A DNA stretch of 51,380 bases. Source: a virus. The notes beneath the pieces are model-generated. The model was not told the origin of the DNA. It was given only the letters and a program-made list of their open reading frames with translations, and did not search any database. The stretch is from positions 1-51,380 of IMG/VR virus record IMGVR_UViG_3300049491_000624; one strand, 5' to 3'. A program made the translations under genes and the position numbers. Within the stretch, counting starts at the first letter, position 1; each line of letters starts with the position of its first letter. Shown here one piece after another: positions 41,418 through 49,179 of this stretch.

Positions 41418-41802
41418 TGTGGTACTCCTCCAGCGCTCCCTTAGGTACGCACACTTCCACGGGCCCCTCTACTTCAATATCCACGTGTGCGGTCGGGTTC
41501 TCACACGCGCTGCTCAGGGTCACACCCTTGCGAACGGCTACACGCAAGATCGTGTAACCGTTTTGATCGTGTACCCAGATCGCACGTCCGTGATCGTAGA
41601 ACTCGAGCACTGCTACGGGAATAGTGATCTTGCTGCCTCCACCAAGCTCCAGCCCCGGCGGGGCTGTCCTTCTGAGCGTGTCTTCTATGTGCGTCAAAGT
41701 GATCGCTAGCTCGGGCGTGCGGTCGTAGTTGTGGGCCAACCTCGTGTGCAGCCGCCGAAGTTCATCGCGAAGGTCTTGGATCTGCTCGTTGGCTGTCCGC
41801 AT
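41404..41802 (-). CDS. Hypothetical protein heading accessory operon
   Basis: 132 residues: a helical N-terminus (about 1-45) and a beta-rich rest, not recognised. First gene of an eight- to nine-gene minus operon (41802 to 39000). TACAGT (41808-41813), preceded by GTGCG, ends five bases before the ATG. Confidence 0.65.
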   Translation of the reverse strand: MRTANEQIQDLRDELRRLHTRLAHNYDRTPELAITLTHIEDTLRRTAPPGLELGGGSKITIPVAVLEFYDHGRAIWVHDQNGYTILRVAVRKGVTLSSACENPTAHVDIEVEGPVEVCVPKGALEEYHNESM

Positions 41803-41807
41803 GACCT

Positions 41808-41813
41808 ACTGTA
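41808..41813 (-). promoter_or_regulatory. -10 box, leaderless spacing
   Basis: TACAGT in GTGCG-TACAGT, five bases before the ATG at 41802. Confidence 0.55.
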
Positions 41814-41832
41814 CGCACGGGGATTTGATCAA

Positions 41833-42095
41833 ATGGCAAAAGCCGGCGCGTACAAACGACCATGCACAAAGAAAGAGCAGTTCAACTCAGGATCTTCGCG
41901 TCGGACCGACATTGCCGAGGAAGCCTTACCGCATGTCCCCACCTTGGATGGAGATCCACCTCTCTCTACGGATCCTATCCAATGTGCAATCTGTTTAGAC
42001 GTGGATCCAGAAGCGAGGCAACGGATCTAAAAATAGAAGCATCTGCGCCCGTACGCTGCGAAGCCTGTCTCACTAGCGAGCTACAAGATGAGTAA
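41833..42095 (+). pseudogene. Zinc-ribbon gene split by a frameshift
   Basis: From ATG 41833 the frame reads 65 residues and stops at 42030 after CAICLDVDPEA. The -1 frame is open across the same stretch and continues to 42095, giving RCEACLTSELQDE, which closely resembles the end of the next gene (LRCVACLSAEVQ). Joined, the two parts give a C-x2-C ... C-x2-C zinc ribbon. The second frame also overlaps the next ATG in the style of operon neighbours. So the full product needs a one-base change, a sequencing error correction, or recoding; no clear slippery site is seen. Confidence 0.5.
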
Positions 42096-42540
42096 GTACA
42101 AGATCACCCAAGATCACATAGGTTCGATCTGGAACGACAATACACGGAAGCCCGAAGAAGCACCACGCCTAGTCAAAGTCCTAGGCGTGCGAGAACACGA
42201 GGTAGATATCAAAACAGTCTACCTAGATCAAGATGGAGAATACAAGCCGCGGCCCCGTTGTAGCGCTACGTGGACTCAACGGGGAAGGTTCTCCGGATCA
42301 AAGGCTGGCTTCTCCCTCGTAGCCATGCCTAACGAACGAAGTCAACGCAACCTATCCGTTGTGATCGAGTGCGGAGACAAGCTCTGCGTCAACAAGAAGG
42401 CAGAGGATCCTTGCCTGTACCTAGGCAAGGATAATGCAAGCCTTGACCCTACGTGCGCAATCTTCCGCACCACACTAAAGCAAGATCCACAAGGTGAGGC
42501 TTTACGGTGCGTCGCCTGTCTGTCTGCCGAAGTTCAATAG
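42088..42540 (+). CDS. Cysteine-rich hypothetical protein
   Basis: 150 residues. Cysteines concentrate in the second half: CGDKLC, EDPC, PTC and a final CVAC, suggesting two zinc sites. N-terminal half beta-rich. Not recognised; ends like its upstream neighbour. Confidence 0.65.
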   Translation: MSKYKITQDHIGSIWNDNTRKPEEAPRLVKVLGVREHEVDIKTVYLDQDGEYKPRPRCSATWTQRGRFSGSKAGFSLVAMPNERSQRNLSVVIECGDKLCVNKKAEDPCLYLGKDNASLDPTCAIFRTTLKQDPQGEALRCVACLSAEVQ

Positions 42541-42542
42541 CT

Positions 42543-42628
42543 GTAGAGCTCTACCCGCCACGTAGGTGGGTTTTGTACGTAACCTAGGGGGCCTATAGCG
42601 GGGGCAGAAACGAGCCCGCCTACGTGGC
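42543..42628. terminator. Large bidirectional terminator
   Basis: A 12-base palindrome (42543-42554) is followed by a 17-bp stem, arms 42557-42573 and 42612-42628 with three G-T wobbles (core GCCACGTAGG/CCTACGTGGC). Several T follow the GTGGG in the 5' arm. It separates two convergent genes. Confidence 0.65.
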
Positions 42629-42639
42629 ACCTAGCAAGT

Positions 42640-42939
42640 TTACAAGCACACGGGATGCTTGATATAGACTGGAAGCAACGCGCAGCAGAACGAAATCGGC
42701 GCGTTGGCTTGCGTACGGAAGAACATACAAGATCTGAACGAGTGGATCTTGTACTCTTCCCTGCAAAAGTCTGCGTGCTGCTTTCTCACGCGGTTGCACG
42801 TGTTGCGCCCGTAGTCTTCAATGCAAGCGTGCCGCTCCGGTGTCGAATCCAAGCAAGCCTTTAGCCTGTCTTCCGGCGTACCGCCCATGAACAAGACGTA
42901 GATCACGGACTTGATCAAGTAAAGTACACTCCAGTCCAT
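42640..42939 (-). CDS. Cysteine-rich hypothetical protein with membrane segment
   Basis: 99 residues from ATG 42939, five bases after the 26-residue peptide gene. A short hydrophobic N-terminus (VLYLIKSVIYVLFMGG) is followed by cysteines spaced as C-x10-11-C-x9-C-x10-C, a CHCH-like spacing. A secreted or periplasmic disulfide protein is possible. Longer starts run into other genes. Confidence 0.55.
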   Translation of the reverse strand: MDWSVLYLIKSVIYVLFMGGTPEDRLKACLDSTPERHACIEDYGRNTCNRVRKQHADFCREEYKIHSFRSCMFFRTQANAPISFCCALLPVYIKHPVCL

Positions 42940-42944
42940 AGGCC

Positions 42945-43025
42945 CTACACACAAGAACGCACGGCCAAGCAGCACGTCACGACAACGCACGCAAGGATGC
43001 CGATATAGAGGATCGAGGTCTTCAT
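42945..43025 (-). CDS. 26-residue Cys-rich membrane peptide
   Basis: Starts at an ATG sharing its A with the stop of the upstream gene (TGATG) and ends five bases before the next start, so it exactly fills the gap. The sequence starts MKTSILYIGILACVVV, then has two adjacent cysteines and a C-terminal RSCV. K2 and the hydrophobic core ending ILAC suggest a signal/anchor, possibly a lipobox at C13. Confidence 0.55.
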   Translation of the reverse strand: MKTSILYIGILACVVVTCCLAVRSCV

Positions 43026-43450
43026 CAAAATCCTGCTCGTTTCCGGAACTGCTCCCACGCATCACTTTCGGTCGATCCAGAAGAGACTCCAAGGAACGGG
43101 TTCCCTTGTTGATCAACTCCTAAGTACTGAATACGAAAAGCTAGCAACCTCTTAGCCGAGGCCACGGAGGCAAGGTCCGCCGTCGCTTGCCTTAGCTCTT
43201 CGCCTATGCCGTCCGTAGAACTCTGCGGCTGCTCGGACGCGCCTAGCACGGACGCCACTTGCTGCTTATACGATTCGAGTACGCTGTAGAACTCATCAAC
43301 GTATGCTGGGGACTCCCCTTGGCTGGTGCGCCCCAAGTTGGCCGCGGACATTGCCCGGACTTCGGCCTCAAGACTTGCAGCCAGAAAAAGGATCCGTGCT
43401 GCTTTTAGTTGATCGATGATGTTGACTTCTAGTTGATCTAGCTTTGCCAT
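43025..43450 (-). CDS. Hypothetical helical protein
   Basis: 141 residues, long helices through most of the length, not recognised. CGGAG-type ribosome-binding site. Co-transcribed with the two cysteine-rich genes downstream. Confidence 0.65.
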   Translation of the reverse strand: MAKLDQLEVNIIDQLKAARILFLAASLEAEVRAMSAANLGRTSQGESPAYVDEFYSVLESYKQQVASVLGASEQPQSSTDGIGEELRQATADLASVASAKRLLAFRIQYLGVDQQGNPFLGVSSGSTESDAWEQFRKRAGF

Positions 43451-43468
43451 GATCTCAGTTACTCCGTG

Positions 43469-43795
43469 TTAGGATTCTTCCGGATTTGTTGTACCTTTGC
43501 GATCTTGCGCCGCGCGCTGAAAGCACTCGATTCTTTTTCGGAGCATAAGCCTTGAGTCCTCCGCACTACCAAGCCCGTACAGGCGCAAAGCCGCCAAGAA
43601 GTCCAGATCTTCCAATATAGCGAGTGCCTCTACGCTGGTGAATCCTCCTGCCGCAGACATCTCCGCTAGGGTCTGTCCATGGTGATTCTTTCTGACTCTG
43701 TCTTCGTGTGGTGCAAGCATTGCCCAAGGTATGCTTTGGATAGAATGAGAGTCCTTGTAGTCGTACAGGATTGGAACTACATCTGAAGTGCCCAC
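43469..43795 (-). CDS. Hypothetical protein, ankyrin-like segment
   Basis: 108 residues from a GTG. The part HGQTLAEMSAAGGFTSVEALA resembles one ankyrin repeat. TATACA ends five bases before the GTG. Its leader and first four residues (MGTS) are shared with the next gene upstream (44091). Confidence 0.6.
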   Translation of the reverse strand: MGTSDVVPILYDYKDSHSIQSIPWAMLAPHEDRVRKNHHGQTLAEMSAAGGFTSVEALAILEDLDFLAALRLYGLGSAEDSRLMLRKRIECFQRAAQDRKGTTNPEES

Positions 43796-43848
43796 GCCAT
43801 TGTATACGCACGCAATCTAGATCAAACTAAGAAACGCGCCGGAAGGTG

Positions 43849-44091
43849 TTAGGGTTTTCTCTGTATGTCAAAACGAAGAATCACGTCTCGGATCTTTGCT
43901 GATGATGTATCGTGGCACGCTTTTACTTTGAAGAAGTAGTCTCTGTCCAGTGCTTCGAGTTGGCGCTTCAGCTGGATCTTCCTGTCTATGTAGTGCTCGT
44001 TCACGTCCTCGACTTCTTTAGCGCAGTCCCGTCGAATGCTCTCTATCCAGTTAGCAAGTGTTTCGCTTGGCTTGTCGTCTGAAGTACCCAC
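43849..44091 (-). CDS. Hypothetical coiled-coil protein
   Basis: 80 residues, charged and helical (LKRQLEALDRDYFFK), not recognised. GTG start; TACATG ends five bases before it. Leader duplicated at 43795. Confidence 0.6.
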   Translation of the reverse strand: MGTSDDKPSETLANWIESIRRDCAKEVEDVNEHYIDRKIQLKRQLEALDRDYFFKVKACHDTSSAKIRDVILRFDIQRKP

Positions 44092-44143
44092 GCATCCATG
44101 TACGCACGCAATCTAGATCAAACTAAGAAACGTATATCGCTTC

Positions 44144-44416
44144 GTGCAGGAACTAGTCCATCTTCCCATTGCTCGCTTCACCACACCACAAGGCAAGCGC
44201 ACGTGCTGCCTGAACGTAGAGGCTAAGCAGACGTGCCCGCTACTTGCCACGTACGGGCTGAAAAGCGTGGACGTCTGTACGTGGGCCGAGCTGCACGACA
44301 AGGGGCGAAGCGGAGGCCAGTTGTTCCGAGACAGGCACACGGACGGCACGCCCGAACTCGGGTACCTCGTGCCGCACAAGCTCTGTCCACTCAAAGATCT
44401 TACAGCTACCGGCTAG
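44144..44416 (+). CDS. Small Cys-containing hypothetical protein
   Basis: 90 residues from a GTG; TATATC (44133-44138) ends five bases before it. Cysteines in TCCLNVEAKQTCP, VCTW and LCPL suggest metal binding. Not recognised. Divergent from the 44091 gene, convergent with the next. Confidence 0.6.
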   Translation: MQELVHLPIARFTTPQGKRTCCLNVEAKQTCPLLATYGLKSVDVCTWAELHDKGRSGGQLFRDRHTDGTPELGYLVPHKLCPLKDLTATG

Positions 44417-44673
44417 CTGCGGAGCTTGCTGATAGCTTCAAGCAGTGCATCCACTAACTGCTGAGCGCCAGCGGCAGAGTCAACGCGGATAAGTGCCTCA
44501 GGCTCTCCCCTCTTACCCTCTCGGCCCACGTCGCTCACATGGCCTACAGCGCCGGGATCTACTGAGAACAGCTCAATAAAAGCGCTAGGCGTATCGGACA
44601 GCGTGTAGTTCTGCATGAACACGCTACCGTGACCTAGTGTGATCGTAGTCGTTTTATCGTCTTTTGTGATCAT
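44413..44673 (-). CDS. Hypothetical protein
   Basis: 86 residues, beta-rich with a final helix, not recognised. Leader AGAAAGAGTAAAAGCT before ATG. Follows the lipoprotein gene by 5 bases. Confidence 0.6.
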   Translation of the reverse strand: MITKDDKTTTITLGHGSVFMQNYTLSDTPSAFIELFSVDPGAVGHVSDVGREGKRGEPEALIRVDSAAGAQQLVDALLEAISKLRS

Positions 44674-44678
44674 AGCTT

Positions 44679-45155
44679 TTACTCTTTCTTGGGATGAAGT
44701 CTAACGAAGCAGGGGCTTAGATCATTGAAGCCCTTGCGTGCCGTTGCCTTTCCTACACCAAGGAACGTGACTTCGTCTCCGGGCTTCACGTATGCCCATC
44801 CGTCCGCAATGGACTCCGAGCAGCAACGCACCGCGTGCTTCCCAGATTCAATCGTGACGGCTCGTTGACCGTACTCGTCTTTCTCGTCCACGAAGGCCGT
44901 GCCGGTAATGGCGAAGCACGTGCCGTTCCAGCCGAGTTGATCTAGTGCATCCGTGTTGCCATCGAGTATCTGGGCAACGACGGACCACGTGAACTCGTGG
45001 GCGGTCTCGAATGTACAGCCTAGATCTTCTTTGAGAAGAGGCTCCTCCCCATGCGCAGGACAGGGACCGCCCAAGGGCTTTGCCACGTCTTCCGCTTCGC
45101 AAGCCGAGAAGATCAAAACAGGAACGACCAGGAAAAGGATCCGCTTGCAAGACAT
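44679..45155 (-). CDS. Lipoprotein with cysteine-rich mature part
   Basis: 158 residues. Signal MSCKRILFLVVPVLIFSA-C with lipobox at C19; the mature part has five more cysteines and looks like a beta barrel-type domain. Candidate periplasmic or outer-membrane protein, for instance for superinfection exclusion (inference). TACAAT ends five bases before the ATG. Confidence 0.7.
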   Translation of the reverse strand: MSCKRILFLVVPVLIFSACEAEDVAKPLGGPCPAHGEEPLLKEDLGCTFETAHEFTWSVVAQILDGNTDALDQLGWNGTCFAITGTAFVDEKDEYGQRAVTIESGKHAVRCCSESIADGWAYVKPGDEVTFLGVGKATARKGFNDLSPCFVRLHPKKE

Positions 45156-45158
45156 GGC

Positions 45159-46274
45159 CTATTGTACGTTCGCTTGCCAGAGGACACCCTTCTCCTTGAA
45201 CAATCGGATCATCAACTCGTACGCGGATTTCGCTGGTCCTGGAGACCACAAAGATCGCCGCTCCCTGAATAACGCGGCCCGACCCACTAAGACGTCCTCG
45301 TAAGGGCATGGTCCGCCCTTCGGCCACATATCAAACTTTTCTGGACAAGGATGATTCTCTGCGTCGTGGCGCATGAGCTCCACGCACAAGGCTTCGCTCA
45401 CTTGGCCCCAATCTGCCAATAGGACCATCGCAGGCGCTGGCAACCGAACACCGGTCAAGTTGGCATTGGTCAAGTTGGCACGGGTCAAGTTGGCATCGGT
45501 CAAGTTGGCACGGGTCAAGTTGGCATCGGTCAAGTTGGCACCGGTCAAGTCGGCACCGGCCAAGTCGGCATCGGTCAAGTGGGCACCGGACAAGTAGGCA
45601 TCGGTCAAGTTGGCATCGGTCAAGTGGGCACGGGTCAAGTTGGCATTGGTCAAGTTGGCATCGGTCAAGTTGGCATTGGTCAAGTTGGCACCGGACAAGT
45701 TGCGCTCTCCCGCCGCGCAACGCTTGAGTAGATCAAGTTTCCGATCTTCCGTTTCTTGGGTCACGTCTTGTTGTATGCACACCAAGGTTGCCTTATTGGA
45801 TTCAACGATTAGTGGACCAGTGCCCTCGATGATCTTTTTGATCTCGAACGAGTCGAGCTCCCTACCTATAGCCCACTGATGAAGGTCTATGAAGGAAGCA
45901 GCAAGGCTAACCCGCTGCTTCCGCTGCTCATCCGGAAGCAAGTCCCAGACAAGCGTCTGGTGACCAAGAGCAGCCATGACTACGCGGTGCAGATCGTAGA
46001 TCTTGCGAGCTAGTGCGTCGCTGTAGAAGTCCTTGTCACTCTCGCAAGCTCTACGGACTCCTACTGCTTCGCTTAGATCGTTTGTATCAGGATCTCGATC
46101 TTCCACAACGGCGCGTTCTGGCTCTGTAAGCTCAGCGGACCATCCACTGAAAAGAAACGTCGGCTCGTGTCCAGTCAAGTCGCGGTATGCCGTCGCAACA
46201 GCTTCTCGCATGGGTAGATCTTTGCCGTGTTGATTGAAGTCACACTCACCTATCTTGCATTGCCAGATCTGCAT
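45159..46274 (-). CDS. Pentapeptide-repeat protein
   Basis: 371 residues. An N-terminal globular domain (1-185) contains SGWSAELTEPERAVVEDRD. About 17 pentapeptides of the A(N/D)LxX type (about 188-275) would form a right-handed quadrilateral beta helix, followed by a C-terminal domain with two C pairs. Such helices in Qnr/MfpA proteins mimic DNA and bind gyrase, but other roles are known. The DNA repeats with a 15-bp period. TACATT ends five bases before the ATG. Confidence 0.85.
   Translation of the reverse strand: MQIWQCKIGECDFNQHGKDLPMREAVATAYRDLTGHEPTFLFSGWSAELTEPERAVVEDRDPDTNDLSEAVGVRRACESDKDFYSDALARKIYDLHRVVMAALGHQTLVWDLLPDEQRKQRVSLAASFIDLHQWAIGRELDSFEIKKIIEGTGPLIVESNKATLVCIQQDVTQETEDRKLDLLKRCAAGERNLSGANLTNANLTDANLTNANLTRAHLTDANLTDAYLSGAHLTDADLAGADLTGANLTDANLTRANLTDANLTRANLTNANLTGVRLPAPAMVLLADWGQVSEALCVELMRHDAENHPCPEKFDMWPKGGPCPYEDVLVGRAALFRERRSLWSPGPAKSAYELMIRLFKEKGVLWQANVQ
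45445..45702. repeat. 15-bp tandem repeats coding pentapeptides
   Basis: Period-15 array of GTCAAGTTGGCA-type units on the plus strand, about 17 copies, several identical. Likely to vary in copy number by recombination. Confidence 0.85.
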
Positions 46275-46546
46275 AGCCTAATGTACGCAAGGAGGGGCAG
46301 TGGGGGGCAGTGGCTGGGAGGCCTATTCCCGCCTGGATCTAGCTACGATCTCCCTACTACCCTTCTCTCCCCTACTGCCCTACTGTTCCCGCTACACTCC
46401 CGCCTGGATCTAGCTACGATCTCCCCTACTACCCTTCTCTCCCTTCTCTCCCCTTCTCTACCCTCCTACCTTCTCCCTACTGTTCCCGCTGCACTTCCGA
46501 CTGAAGCTAGCTACGATCTCCCTATTGCCCTTGCGTACAATCTTGC
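46275..46546. other. Pyrimidine-rich divergent region with direct repeats
   Basis: Between two divergent leaderless-type genes. AGCTACGATCTCCC is present three times (46341, 46412, 46508), the first two inside longer copies 71 bases apart; CCTACTGTTCCCGCT occurs at 46379 and 46477. The plus strand from 46360 to 46500 is almost purely C and T. No gene is supported. Confidence 0.6.
46536..46541 (+). promoter_or_regulatory. -10 box of 46547 gene, leaderless spacing
   Basis: TTGCG-TACAAT ends five bases before the GTG. The best match to the recurring box. Confidence 0.6.
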
Positions 46547-46897
46547 GTGTACGACCCAAACAACCTGTCTCCTTCCCAAGTGCGTCTCCTTGAAACCGTA
46601 GGCACCGAGCGGGTCACGAACCGTCTACTCATTATCGAAAGATGGGCGGAGCACTACTTCTACGCTTACGTGCAGGAAGGTGCTGAGACTTACTGGCTCG
46701 TGGATCCTTCTAGAGTACTTGCTACACACAACTGTCTAGCGGTACTAAGCCCTGCACTTGTCTCAGAGCTACGGGATCTGCAAAGGGGTCTGCGCGCGGG
46801 GACTTGTGTTGCAGAGGTGCCGGCTTCCGTTTCTGCGTGCAGCTTTGCGTGGATGCCTTGCTTGGACTCTTGCCGGTTCCTTGCGCGACGTCTTTAG
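46547..46897 (+). CDS. Hypothetical protein
   Basis: 116 residues from GTG. N-terminal half has a mixed alpha/beta pattern (LIIERWAEHYFYAYVQ). Not recognised. The stop lies in the shared leader repeat of the next gene. Confidence 0.6.
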   Translation: MYDPNNLSPSQVRLLETVGTERVTNRLLIIERWAEHYFYAYVQEGAETYWLVDPSRVLATHNCLAVLSPALVSELRDLQRGLRAGTCVAEVPASVSACSFAWMPCLDSCRFLARRL

Positions 46898-46916
46898 CTT
46901 GCGCGTACACTTCACC

Positions 46917-47303
46917 ATGCACGAGTCTTACAAGTCATGGATCGCCGCAAACGTAGAAGGAACGGGCTATGGGAAATGTCATGAAACCTGTCTGGCAATG
47001 CAGAAGGACTTTCCTGCACTCCGTCTGCGCAAAGGTGTCGTGCGTTGTTCTTGGGGACTTCGGGCGCATTGGTGGCTACTTGGTATGCACGGGGAAATAG
47101 TCGATCCCACTGCTAGGCAGTTCCCGGACTTCCCTCTTTCTGCGGAGGCTTACCAAGACATGACGGATTGGACGGACGAGCAGATCGCGGACGTTGTTCC
47201 ATCTGGCGTGTGCATGATGTGCGGATCCTCTGTCTGGCACGGAGCCAACTTCTGCGGGAGTTATTGCAGGCAGCTATTCATGACGGACCTCCTTAGATCC
47301 TAG
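46917..47303 (+). CDS. Hypothetical phage protein with C-terminal zinc ribbon
   Basis: 128 residues from ATG 46917. The pattern GYGKCHETCLAMQKDFPALR, HWWLL and EIVDPTARQFP is one I know from many phage hypothetical proteins; it may be enzymatic (C, H and D conserved) but the function is unknown. The C-terminus CMMCGSSVWHGANFCGSYC fits a zinc ribbon. TACACT ends five bases before the ATG. Confidence 0.7.
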   Translation: MHESYKSWIAANVEGTGYGKCHETCLAMQKDFPALRLRKGVVRCSWGLRAHWWLLGMHGEIVDPTARQFPDFPLSAEAYQDMTDWTDEQIADVVPSGVCMMCGSSVWHGANFCGSYCRQLFMTDLLRS

Positions 47304-47388
47304 CCCTTGTGGAATCTTACAAGGGAGGGCTTTGGTTTAGATGCAACTCAGGCGTGCTCCGTCTTTAGCTTGCGCGTACACTTTGGTC

Positions 47389-47889
47389 ATGCACGTGCAA
47401 AGTGTACTTCGCCCAGATACGGATCTCCGGACGTTCTGGACCAGCCCGGCGGGACTGAACAAGATAGTTCAAGTCTCCTACGCCAAAGCTCTTTGGCTTG
47501 GCCTTGCTCCCATAGCAAACGAGGAATCGTTCTCGGTGTGCAAAGGGATCTTGGCCATCCTGCTCGATGGCGGACCGCCTTGCTTCCACGCAGAACTGTT
47601 CGCACAAGGGCTTGTCCCTGCGACGTTACGGGCGATCTGGTCTAACGAGCTCAAGTCTCCAACGACCAGCTTGCTCTGCACGTCTGCCCAAGTGGCAATC
47701 CACAAGGTCTACCCGGATCGCGTCTATGTGGACGCGATGGAGGTCTTGCGGCAACGAGCACTTGTTCAGTTTGCGTACGCGCTCAGACCCGAGACGTTTA
47801 GTGTGTCCGAGGTCCAAGCGATTGTGGATTGCGAACAGCTCCGCTTCGAGCTACTCAACTATTGGAACGTCCCTGTCTACGACGAGTAG
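47389..47889 (+). CDS. Hypothetical protein
   Basis: 166 residues from ATG 47389; an earlier in-frame ATG at 47341 lies upstream of the promoter box. Helical, not recognised. The leader repeats that of the previous gene; TACACT ends six bases before the ATG. Its stop is one base from that of the convergent ligase gene. Confidence 0.6.
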   Translation: MHVQSVLRPDTDLRTFWTSPAGLNKIVQVSYAKALWLGLAPIANEESFSVCKGILAILLDGGPPCFHAELFAQGLVPATLRAIWSNELKSPTTSLLCTSAQVAIHKVYPDRVYVDAMEVLRQRALVQFAYALRPETFSVSEVQAIVDCEQLRFELLNYWNVPVYDE

Positions 47890-47890
47890 C

Positions 47891-48787
47891 CTAAACGTCG
47901 TCTTTGCTTCTCCAACCCTTGAAGGTCGGGAAGCGGGGCGCACCTTCGTTGGTCAACTCTTGGTAGGCAAACTTGGCCATCTTGCCAAGGTACCTGCTTT
48001 GATGATCCCATATCGCGTGTGCTTCCACATCAGTGAAGCCCGCCACACGGATGTCCATGCCTTGCCACGTGCACACAAGCTTCCCTAGCGTGTTTTTGCC
48101 GACCTTGTTGGCCTTGTGTGTGCTCCGTTCCGTGCGGCCCAGAGCGTTCACCTTGGCTTCGTTGGCGTTGTGCATTTCCTCCTCAAAGCCGATCACCTCG
48201 GCCTCACTGTCGCAGAAGCGTTTGACCTTCAAAAGCGTACCTTCCTTTCTCGTCGCTCTTCCATACTTATAGAGTCCGCTTGGGCTCCGCAGCATGATTC
48301 CCTCGAAGCCATCATCTACGCACGTCTGTTCGTACTCCTGCAAGGCCTCGCCGTGAGCAAAGAAAGAGTGCTCGAGCAAGGCAACGCGGGCCTTGTTTGC
48401 GCCGCTAGCTTCTCGTTTTACGTGGTCTCGTGCGGACGCAAAGCGGGCACCAAATCCTTTATCTGGGTTCTCAAAGCAGTCGAACACCCAGAAGCAGAAG
48501 TCTGGTGTACCTGATCTGGACATCACTGCACTCGTCACGTCCTGGAACGTGGAGTCCGGATCTCGCAACATAAGCTCGCCGTCTAGTTGCGGAAAGTTCA
48601 TCAAGCAGTCGCGGATGAACTGATTTGGAATGGGCTTGAGATTTCTACTCATTGCCCGCCCCTCGATGATACAGCATCGGATGCCGTCCAGCTTTGGACT
48701 CGCGAGCGTTGGAAGCCCGCGAAGACTCAACAGATCTTTTGGGCGCAAAGACTCGCTTGGCGCCAGCATAGGTTTGAAAGTACTCAT
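47891..48787 (-). CDS. ATP-dependent DNA ligase
   Basis: 298 residues, T7-like small ligase. Motif I is SPKLDGIR with adenylated K32; DGEL (motif III), EGIMLR (motif IV) and LLKVKR (motif V) are in order, with an OB-fold C-terminus. Seals nicks left after primer removal, working with the exonuclease. Start overlaps the upstream stop by 4 bases; GGAAAGAG serves as ribosome-binding site. Confidence 0.92.
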   Translation of the reverse strand: MSTFKPMLAPSESLRPKDLLSLRGLPTLASPKLDGIRCCIIEGRAMSRNLKPIPNQFIRDCLMNFPQLDGELMLRDPDSTFQDVTSAVMSRSGTPDFCFWVFDCFENPDKGFGARFASARDHVKREASGANKARVALLEHSFFAHGEALQEYEQTCVDDGFEGIMLRSPSGLYKYGRATRKEGTLLKVKRFCDSEAEVIGFEEEMHNANEAKVNALGRTERSTHKANKVGKNTLGKLVCTWQGMDIRVAGFTDVEAHAIWDHQSRYLGKMAKFAYQELTNEGAPRFPTFKGWRSKDDV

Positions 48788-49179
48788 ACTCTTTCCAATA
48801 CATCTAGCGCTTTGCGAAGCGCTTTCTCCACTTGAAGCAACAAGGTCTTGGGGAACTTCTTCGCGTCTCGTTGCAGCCGTTTGACTTCTTCTCGTATGCC
48901 AATCGCAACGTACTGCACGCGCACTTCTACTTCGAGTCGTGCAGTCAAGTCCGCAGCAACGTCGCTAGGTCCGTTCACGGAAACGATCGGTCCGCAACCG
49001 GCAACTCTCCACTCAAGTTCTCGAACGTAGCTTCCGCGAGCTCCAGCTTCGGTCTCAAGTCGCCAAGTCCTCTTGAGATCGCTCACCAGAAAAGCAACCC
49101 TTTGCGACCGATAGACCTTTTTGTTGTCGTCCCAAAAAGTGATCACGTCCCCAACCTTGAGTCTTGGTCTTCCTACCAC
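48784..49179 (-). CDS. Hypothetical protein upstream of ligase
   Basis: 131 residues from GTG: N-terminal beta part with GDVITFWDD, C-terminal helices. Not recognised. TATAAC ends five bases before the GTG. Probably co-transcribed with the ligase. Confidence 0.65.
   Translation of the reverse strand: MVGRPRLKVGDVITFWDDNKKVYRSQRVAFLVSDLKRTWRLETEAGARGSYVRELEWRVAGCGPIVSVNGPSDVAADLTARLEVEVRVQYVAIGIREEVKRLQRDAKKFPKTLLLQVEKALRKALDVLERV

Noticed and set aside
45331-45720. Repeat-coded frame inside the pentapeptide gene
   Set aside because: Arises because the 15-bp units are open in other frames; no start signal.
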